Shown: positions 58,713 to 64,000 of the stretch, in pieces
Layout of the letters: every line of letters begins with the position of its first letter
Numbering within the stretch: the stretch's first letter is position 1
Source of the DNA: Acrocarpospora phusangensis
GTDB lineage: Bacteria; Actinomycetota; Actinomycetes; Streptosporangiales; Streptosporangiaceae
Direction: 5' to 3'
Length of the DNA stretch: 64,000 nt
Assembly: GCF_016862995.1 (NCBI RefSeq)
Contig: NZ_BOOA01000009.1
Coordinates: 1-64,000, forward strand
Position numbers and translations under genes: made by a program
The notes under the pieces: generated by a model
What the model was told of the DNA's origin: nothing
Seen by the model: the letters and a program-made list of their open reading frames with translations, nothing else
Database searches by the model: none

Positions 58713-59755
58713 CCGCTCCAGTTCCCGACACCGGATTCGAGGAGATGCACATCCTGTGGATCTCGGAGGGCATGAGTTGCGACGGTGACACCGTCTCGGT
58801 GACCGCCGCCTCCCAGCCCGCGATCGAAGACGTGATCAACGGCCTGGTCCCGGGCCTGCCCAAGGTGCACCTGCACAACAAGGTGCTCTCGCCCACGCTC
58901 GGCGGCGAGGACTTCCTGGCCCCGTTCCGCGCGGCCGCCCGCGGCGAACTCGGACCGTTCATCTTCGTCATGGAAGGCTCCATCCCCAACGAGAAGATCA
59001 ACGGCGACGGCTACTGGACGTCCTTCGGCAACGATCCGACGACCGGGGAGCCGATCCCCGTCAACACCTGGATCGAGGCGCTGGCCCCCCGGGCCTGGGC
59101 GGTCGTCGCCATCGGCACCTGCGCCACGTACGGCGGCATCCACGCCATGGCCGGCAACCCGACCGGATGCATGGGCCTGGCCGACTACCTGGGCTGGGAC
59201 TTCCGGTCGGCCGGCGGGCTGCCCATCGTCAACATCCCGGGCTGCCCGGTCCAGCCGGACAACTTCATGGAGACCCTCACCTGGGTGCTTTACCACGCCG
59301 CCGGCAACGCCCCGCCGCCACCGCTGGACGAGATGCTCCGCCCCCAGTGGCTGTTCGGCCGTACGGTCCACGAGAGCTGTGACCGGGGCGCGTACTACGA
59401 GCAGGGTGACTTCGCGAGGGACTACAACTCGCCCAAATGCCAGGTCAAGGTGGGCTGCTGGGGGCCGGTGGTCAACTGCAACGTGCCCAAGCGCGGCTGG
59501 ATGGGCGGGATCGGCGGCTGCCCCAATGTGGGCGGAATCTGCATCGGCTGCACCATGCCGGGCTTCCCCGACAAGTTCATGCCCTTCATGGACATGCCGC
59601 CCGGCGGCAGCCTCTCCACGATGTTGATCAAACCGTACGGCGTGTTCGTCCGGCGGATGCGCGGCATCACCAACCACACGGCCAACAGAGAGCCCCGGTG
59701 GCGGCACAACCGTGAAGCTCTGACCAGCGGTTTCAACCCGCACTGGCGTCCGTAG
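58709..59755 (+). CDS. hhyS: [NiFe]-hydrogenase small subunit, group 1h type
   Basis: Electron-transfer subunit of the high-affinity hydrogenase (348 residues). The proximal cluster motif reads SCDGD: C24 is kept and D27 replaces the usual second cysteine, as in the actinobacterial-type enzymes with a 3Cys-1Asp cluster. Further ligands are in AIGTCATYGG and GCPVQPDNF; the medial/distal clusters use CDRGAYY...CQVKVGCWGP and GGCPNVGGICIGCTMPGF. No twin-arginine signal is visible, so it is cytoplasmic or membrane-bound by other proteins. ATG overlaps hypA. Confidence 0.95.
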   Translation: MTAPVPDTGFEEMHILWISEGMSCDGDTVSVTAASQPAIEDVINGLVPGLPKVHLHNKVLSPTLGGEDFLAPFRAAARGELGPFIFVMEGSIPNEKINGDGYWTSFGNDPTTGEPIPVNTWIEALAPRAWAVVAIGTCATYGGIHAMAGNPTGCMGLADYLGWDFRSAGGLPIVNIPGCPVQPDNFMETLTWVLYHAAGNAPPPPLDEMLRPQWLFGRTVHESCDRGAYYEQGDFARDYNSPKCQVKVGCWGPVVNCNVPKRGWMGGIGGCPNVGGICIGCTMPGFPDKFMPFMDMPPGGSLSTMLIKPYGVFVRRMRGITNHTANREPRWRHNREALTSGFNPHWRP

Positions 59756-59784
59756 AGATCACCGAGACAGACAGGAGCACGGGC

Positions 59785-61572
59785 ATGGTCATGGAGCAGG
59801 AAGCCGCCGAGGAGGTCGGCCGGCTGGTCGAGATGTCGTGGGATCCGATCACCCGCATCATCGGGAACCTCGGCATCTACACGAAGATCGACTTCGCCAA
59901 CCGGGAGGTCGTGGAGTGCCACAGCACGTCCTCGCTGTTCCGTGGCTATTCGGTGTTCATGAAGGGCAAGGATCCGCGGGACGCGGGCTTCATCACCAGC
60001 CGCATCTGCGGCATCTGCGGAGACAACCACACCACCTGCTCGGTGTACGCGCAGAACATGGCGTACGGCATCAAGACCCCCAAACTCGCCGAGTGGATCA
60101 TCAATCTCGGCGAGGCCGCCGAGTACATGTTCGACCACACCCTCTTCCAGGACAATCTCGTCTTCGTCGACTTCTGCGAAGCGATGGTCAAGGACACCAA
60201 CCCCGGCCTGCTGCGGCGCGCCAGGACGACGGAGGCGCCGAACGCCGCCATCCACGGCAAACGCACGATCGCCGACATCATGGAGGCGTTCAATCCGTTC
60301 GAGGGGGACGTCTACAAGGAGGCGCTGCGCGTCAGCCGTACCACCCGGGAGATGTTCTGCCTGATGGAGGGCAGGCATGTGCACCCGTCCACGATCTATC
60401 CGGGTGGGGTCGGGACGATGCCGAGCCCGACGGTGTTCACCGACTACCTGTCCCGGTTGCTCGGGATCGTGGACTTCGTGAAGAGGGCCGTCGCGCTCAA
60501 CGACGACGTTTTCGACTTCTTCTACGAGGCGCTGCCCGGGTACGAGGAGGTCGGCCGGCGGCGGGTGCTGCTGGGCTGCTGGGGGGCGTTCCAGAATCCC
60601 GAGGTCGTCGACTACCGCTACGAGACGATGAACGACTGGGGCAAGGCGATGTACGTCACCCCCAGCGTGATCGTGGACGGGCAGTTGGTCACGACCAACC
60701 TGGTCGACATCAACCTAGGCATCCGCGTCCTGCTGGGCAGTTCGTTCTACGACGACTGGATGGCCGAGGAGCCGTTCGTCACCCATGACCCGCTCGGCAA
60801 CCCGGTGGACATGCGGCATCCGTGGAACCAGACCACGCTGCCCGCGCCGCAGAAACGTGACTTCAAGGGCAACTACAGCTGGGTGATGAGCCCGCGCTGG
60901 CTGGACCCGCGCACCGGCGACCACCTGGCGCTCGACACCGGCGGCGGGCCGTTCGCCCGGCTGTACAGCACGGCGCTGGCCAACCTGGTGGACACGCCCT
61001 ACGTCAAATCGACCGGTTCGTCGGTGCAGATCTCGCTGCCGAAGGGGAGCGAACTGCCGGAGACCGTGCTGGAGTGGCGGATCCCGCCGTGGTCCAACGC
61101 CATCGAGCGCAACCGCGCCCGCGTCTACTTCGTCGCGTACGCGGCGGCGATGGCCGTCTACTTCATCGAGCAGGCCATGGGGCGGGTCCGCGGCGGCGAC
61201 ACGAAGGTCTTCCAGGACTTCGAGGTGCCGGACGAGGCGATCGGCGCCGGATTCCACGAGGCGGTACGCGGGGTGCTCTCGCACCACCTGGTCATCCAGA
61301 AGGGCAAGATCGCCAACTACCATCCGTACCCGCCGACGCCGTGGAACGCCAGTCCGCGGGACGAGTTCGGCACGCCGGGGCCGTACGAGGACGCGGTTCA
61401 GGGGATGCCGATTTTCGAGGAGAACGGGCCGGACGACTTCAAGGGCGTCGACATCATGCGCGCGGTGCGCAGTTTCGACCCGTGCCTGCCCTGCGGCGTG
61501 CACATGTACCTCGGCAAGGGCCGCACCCTGAAGAAGCTCCACTCGCCCATGTTCGGGGCCGGCCATGGGTGA
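59785..61572 (+). CDS. hhyL: [NiFe]-hydrogenase large subunit, group 1h type
   Basis: Catalytic subunit that oxidises trace hydrogen (595 residues). Nickel ligands: RICGICGDNH (C75, C78) and DPCLPCGVH (C567, C570) near the end. A 22-residue C-terminal peptide after H573 (MYLGKGRT...GAGHG) should be removed by the endopeptidase. AGGAGC lies 7 nt before the ATG; a second ATG lies two codons later. It overlaps the following small gene by 8 bp. Confidence 0.96.
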   Translation: MVMEQEAAEEVGRLVEMSWDPITRIIGNLGIYTKIDFANREVVECHSTSSLFRGYSVFMKGKDPRDAGFITSRICGICGDNHTTCSVYAQNMAYGIKTPKLAEWIINLGEAAEYMFDHTLFQDNLVFVDFCEAMVKDTNPGLLRRARTTEAPNAAIHGKRTIADIMEAFNPFEGDVYKEALRVSRTTREMFCLMEGRHVHPSTIYPGGVGTMPSPTVFTDYLSRLLGIVDFVKRAVALNDDVFDFFYEALPGYEEVGRRRVLLGCWGAFQNPEVVDYRYETMNDWGKAMYVTPSVIVDGQLVTTNLVDINLGIRVLLGSSFYDDWMAEEPFVTHDPLGNPVDMRHPWNQTTLPAPQKRDFKGNYSWVMSPRWLDPRTGDHLALDTGGGPFARLYSTALANLVDTPYVKSTGSSVQISLPKGSELPETVLEWRIPPWSNAIERNRARVYFVAYAAAMAVYFIEQAMGRVRGGDTKVFQDFEVPDEAIGAGFHEAVRGVLSHHLVIQKGKIANYHPYPPTPWNASPRDEFGTPGPYEDAVQGMPIFEENGPDDFKGVDIMRAVRSFDPCLPCGVHMYLGKGRTLKKLHSPMFGAGHG

Positions 61573-61891
61573 GCGTCTGGACGACCGGACCGTGTCCGTA
61601 CGGCTGGAGGTGCTGGAGGAGCTGCTCGCCGAGCTGGAGGCGGCGTCGGCGGAGACGGCGCTCGACGCCGTCGCCCTGCTCGCCGAGGTGTACGGCGAGG
61701 CGCTCGCCCGGGTCATGGACCGCGCGGACCCGGAGCTGCGTACCGGCCTGACGCGTGACGTCCTGCTTGCGCACCTGCTGGCGCTGCACGACATCCAGCC
61801 GGAGAAGGACACGAAGACGTTCATTCCGGCTGACGCGCTGCTGCGCAAACCGCCCGCCAAGGCCGGGGGGACCGCGTGCTGCAGCAAGTGA
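61565..61891 (+). CDS. Hydrogenase-operon small helical protein
   Basis: A 108-residue acidic, helix-rich protein (SVRLEVLEELLAELEAASAETALDAVALLAEVYGEAL; DVLLAHLLALHDIQPEKDT) with a C-terminal TACCSK. No family recognised with confidence. It starts inside hhyL and its stop overlaps the DUF5947 gene start by 16 bp. Likely a dedicated assembly or electron-transfer partner (inference). Confidence 0.75.
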   Translation: MGERLDDRTVSVRLEVLEELLAELEAASAETALDAVALLAEVYGEALARVMDRADPELRTGLTRDVLLAHLLALHDIQPEKDTKTFIPADALLRKPPAKAGGTACCSK

Positions 61892-62484
61892 TCAACCGGA
61901 CGGTCGTGCGTACGCGGCAGGCGCCCGAGCCGTGTGAGCTGTGCGGCGCTCCGCTGGCGGGCGTCCACGCCCACCTGCTGGAGGAGCGGCACAAGCAGCT
62001 GCTGTGCGCCTGCCGGCCGTGCGCGCTGCTGTTCGAACGCGGCGGCGCCGGTCTGGGCCGTTTCCAGCTGGTTCCGGACCGCCGGATCCAGCTCACCGGC
62101 CCGCCGCCCGCCGACCTCGGCGTCCCGGTGGGCCTGGCGTTCTTCGTGCCGCAACCGGACGGCTCGGTGCTCGCGCACTACCCGAGCCCGGCCGGAGCCA
62201 CCCGCGGCGACCTGGACGCCGAAATCTGGGCGAACCTCGTCGGCCAGTACGAGCCGCTGCGCTCGATCCGGCCCGAGGTCGAGGCCTTCCTGGTGGCCGC
62301 CGTCCGCGGTCTGGACGAGCGCTGGCTCGTCCCGATCGACGACTGCCACCGGTTGGTCGCACTGGTACGCGGCGAATGGAAGGGCATGTCCGGAGGTCCG
62401 GAACTCTGGGCCCGGCTGCCCCGATTCTTCGCCGAACTGTCAGAGAGGGGAAAAGGTCATGGGTATCCGCGTGGGCAAGCCTGA
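61876..62484 (+). CDS. DUF5947 family protein
   Basis: A 202-residue protein of the hydrogenase-associated DUF5947 family. It has two CxxC pairs (CELCGAPLAG; CACRPCALLF) near the N-terminus, a likely metal site, and a conserved C-terminal half (FFVPQPDGSVLAHYPSPAGATRGDL; WKGMSGGPELWARLPRFFAEL). GTG start within the upstream gene. Its 3' end overlaps the next small gene by 26 bp. Biochemical role unknown. Confidence 0.8.
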   Translation: MLQQVINRTVVRTRQAPEPCELCGAPLAGVHAHLLEERHKQLLCACRPCALLFERGGAGLGRFQLVPDRRIQLTGPPPADLGVPVGLAFFVPQPDGSVLAHYPSPAGATRGDLDAEIWANLVGQYEPLRSIRPEVEAFLVAAVRGLDERWLVPIDDCHRLVALVRGEWKGMSGGPELWARLPRFFAELSERGKGHGYPRGQA

Positions 62485-62665
62485 CGTGAAACCTGACACG
62501 ACCGCGCACGTCAAGGGCGTACGGCAAGGCAATCAGGGACGCGCGCACCGCTTCCAGGCAGGCCACCACAAGGACGGCAGCGCCGACGCGCGCCGCTCGA
62601 CCGGCGTGCGGCCCAAGAAGGAGAACCCCATTCTGCCGGTCATGCCGAACCTGCCACCGGGCTGA
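62459..62665 (+). CDS. Small basic hydrogenase-operon protein
   Basis: A 68-residue, glycine- and lysine-rich protein (MGIRVGKPDVKPDTTAHVKGV; RFQAGHHKDGSADARRSTGVRPKKENPILPV). Probably unstructured alone; may be a nucleic-acid or protein tether. GAGAGGGGAAAAGG lies before the ATG. Conserved small partner of this hydrogenase type (inference). Confidence 0.6.
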   Translation: MGIRVGKPDVKPDTTAHVKGVRQGNQGRAHRFQAGHHKDGSADARRSTGVRPKKENPILPVMPNLPPG

Positions 62666-62678
62666 GAGGAGGTGTGAC

Positions 62679-62786
62679 ATGCGGAACAAGAAGATGCTGG
62701 CCCTGCTCGCCGGAGGCCTGCTGCTCGCCGTGTTCTGGCGGGAACTGCCCGCGCTGAAGCGGTACATCAAGATCGAACGAATGTGA
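62679..62786 (+). CDS. DUF6893-like small membrane protein
   Basis: A 35-residue protein with one membrane helix (MLALLAGGLLLAVFW) and the conserved end WRELPALKRYIKIERM. AGGAGG lies 7 nt before the ATG. Too short for the usual ORF screen. It could anchor the otherwise soluble hydrogenase to the membrane (inference). Confidence 0.65.
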   Translation: MRNKKMLALLAGGLLLAVFWRELPALKRYIKIERM

Positions 62787-62807
62787 CACGAAAGGGCGGC
62801 ACGGCCG

Positions 62808-63080
62808 ATGTGCCTGGGCATTCCCGGCGAGATCGTCGAACTCATCCCCGGACAGACCGACCTGGCCACGGTCGACGTGGTGGGCGTCCGGCGGGCCATC
62901 CACATCGGCCTGCTGGGCGACCAGGGAGTTCGCCCGGGCGACTGGGTTCTGGTCCATGTGGGCTTCGCCATGTCCAAGATCGACGAAGCGGAGGCGGCGG
63001 CGACGCTCGCCCTGCTGACCGGTCTCGGGCAGGCATACACCGATGAGCTCGAAGCGCTCGCGGAATCAGATATCACCTGA
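62808..63080 (+). CDS. hypC: Hydrogenase maturation chaperone HypC
   Basis: A 90-residue HypC/HupF protein. The essential Cys2 is in MCLGIPGEI and the second block is VRPGDWVLVHVGFAMSKIDEAEA. With HypD it carries the Fe(CN)2CO unit to the large subunit. Located just before hypD. Confidence 0.95.
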   Translation: MCLGIPGEIVELIPGQTDLATVDVVGVRRAIHIGLLGDQGVRPGDWVLVHVGFAMSKIDEAEAAATLALLTGLGQAYTDELEALAESDIT

Positions 63081-63092
63081 AAGGCGGGCGTT

Positions 63093-64000
63093 GTGCGGTT
63101 CGTCGATGAATATCGCGACGCGGAGAAGGCCAAGCGGCTGGCGTCGCAGATCCGGGAGCTCTGCGAACCCGGTCGGAAGTACACGTTCATGGAGGTGTGC
63201 GGAGGACATACGCACACCATCTACAAGCACGGACTGGAGGACTATCTGCCGGAGGCCGTGACGCTGGTGCACGGCCCCGGCTGCCCGGTGTGCGTGATCC
63301 CGATGGGACGCGTGGACGACGCGATGGCCATCGCCCGCCGGCCCGAGGTGATCATGACCTCGTTCGGGGACATGATGCGCGTGCCCGGTGGAAAGGGATC
63401 GTTCCTTGACGCCAAGGCCGCGGGTGCGGATATCCGCATGGTCTACTCGCCGCTGGACGCGTTGAAGATAGCCCGGACGAATCCGGATCGCATGGTCGTC
63501 TTCATGGGCATCGGGTTCGAGACGACCGCGCCGTCCACGGCGATGACCGTGCTCCGGGCCGCCGCCGAAGGGCTCACCAACTTCTCCGTCTTCTGCAACC
63601 ATGTGACGATCATTCCGGCGATCAAGGCGATTCTGGATTCGCCTGACCAGCGGCTGGACGGGTTCATCGGGCCCGGGCACGTGTCGACGGTGATCGGGTG
63701 CCGGCCGTACGAGTTCATCGCGGGGACGTACGGGAAGCCGCTCGTGTGTGCCGGGTTCGAGCCGTTGGACATTCTGCAGTCGATTCACATGTTGCTGCGG
63801 CAGTTGGCCGACGGCCGGGCGGAGGTGGAGAACCAGTACACGCGGGTGGTGCCGTGGGACGGCAACCGGCGGGCGCTGGAGGTGATCTCCCAGGTGATGG
63901 AGCTGCGGCCGTACTTCGAGTGGCGGGGGCTGGGGTTCATCTCGCGGTCGGCGCTGCGGATGCGGGAGGCGTACGCGGCGTACGACGCGGAGGCGCGGTT
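63093..64000 (+). CDS. hypD: Hydrogenase maturation protein HypD (partial, open at right edge)
   Basis: Iron-sulfur scaffold on which the Fe(CN)2CO cofactor is built. It begins with GTG 12 bases after hypC and has CGGHTHTI, GPGCPVC, GDMMRVPG and GFETTAPS. About 302 codons are inside the window; the family is about 365-380 residues, so the C-terminal cysteine motifs lie beyond the edge. Confidence 0.95.
   Translation, partial: MRFVDEYRDAEKAKRLASQIRELCEPGRKYTFMEVCGGHTHTIYKHGLEDYLPEAVTLVHGPGCPVCVIPMGRVDDAMAIARRPEVIMTSFGDMMRVPGGKGSFLDAKAAGADIRMVYSPLDALKIARTNPDRMVVFMGIGFETTAPSTAMTVLRAAAEGLTNFSVFCNHVTIIPAIKAILDSPDQRLDGFIGPGHVSTVIGCRPYEFIAGTYGKPLVCAGFEPLDILQSIHMLLRQLADGRAEVENQYTRVVPWDGNRRALEVISQVMELRPYFEWRGLGFISRSALRMREAYAAYDAEAR

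Overview
The window is high-GC actinobacterial chromosome centred on the replication origin. Gene order (pcnA/cca, DUF6049, murJ, sigM, trxBA, parBA, rsmG, jag, yidC, yidD, rnpA, rpmH, dnaA, oriC, dnaN, gnd, recF, DUF721, gyrB, gyrA, DUF3566, tRNA-Ile), abundant GTG/TTG starts and leaderless promoters point to a filamentous actinomycete. A Streptosporangiales-like genome is my best guess; no species can be named from sequence alone.

Region 1 (1-10.1 kb): a class A penicillin-binding protein, a DUF5318 protein, a PadR regulator with a palindromic operator, and inositol-1-phosphate synthase form the conserved ponA-ino1 neighbourhood. IPP isomerase, an MFS transporter, BioA and the CCA-adding enzyme follow. 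Region 2 (10.1-19.4 kb): a YbaK-like protein, the DUF6049 membrane-anchored protein, MurJ with a separately encoded pseudokinase, SigM with its anti-sigma factor, and thioredoxin reductase/thioredoxin. These are envelope and redox functions. Region 3 (19.4-29.7 kb): an acetyltransferase, an aminotransferase, a D-Ala-D-Ala ligase-like enzyme, a threonine aldolase, then four parS sites beside parB-parA-rsmG, and jag-yidC-yidD-rnpA-rpmH. Region 4 (29.7-42.2 kb): dnaA, a DnaA-box-rich oriC, dnaN, gnd, recF, DUF721, gyrB, gyrA, DUF3566 and tRNA-Ile(GAU).

Region 5 (42.2-46.9 kb) is accessory DNA beside the tRNA. It holds a truncated integrase, small membrane and secreted proteins, GC-rich hairpins and a macrolide-type glycosyltransferase. 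Region 6 (46.9-55.6 kb): a BMP-type nucleoside ABC transporter operon ending in a nucleoside hydrolase, a dihydrofolate-reductase-like protein, two methyltransferases and a pentapeptide-repeat membrane protein. Region 7 (55.9-64 kb, open at the right edge): a tightly overlapping operon for a group 1h (actinobacterial, high-affinity) [NiFe]-hydrogenase. It carries structural genes, the maturation factors HypA, HypC, HypD and an endopeptidase, and four proteins of unknown role.

The strongest unusual signals are runs of DnaA boxes phased at exactly 11 bp on both sides of dnaA, DnaA-box-like sequences built into the DnaA linker coding region, a perfect hairpin that buries the gyrB ribosome binding site, a terminator that overlaps a parS site, and the uncharacterised partner proteins of the hydrogenase operon.
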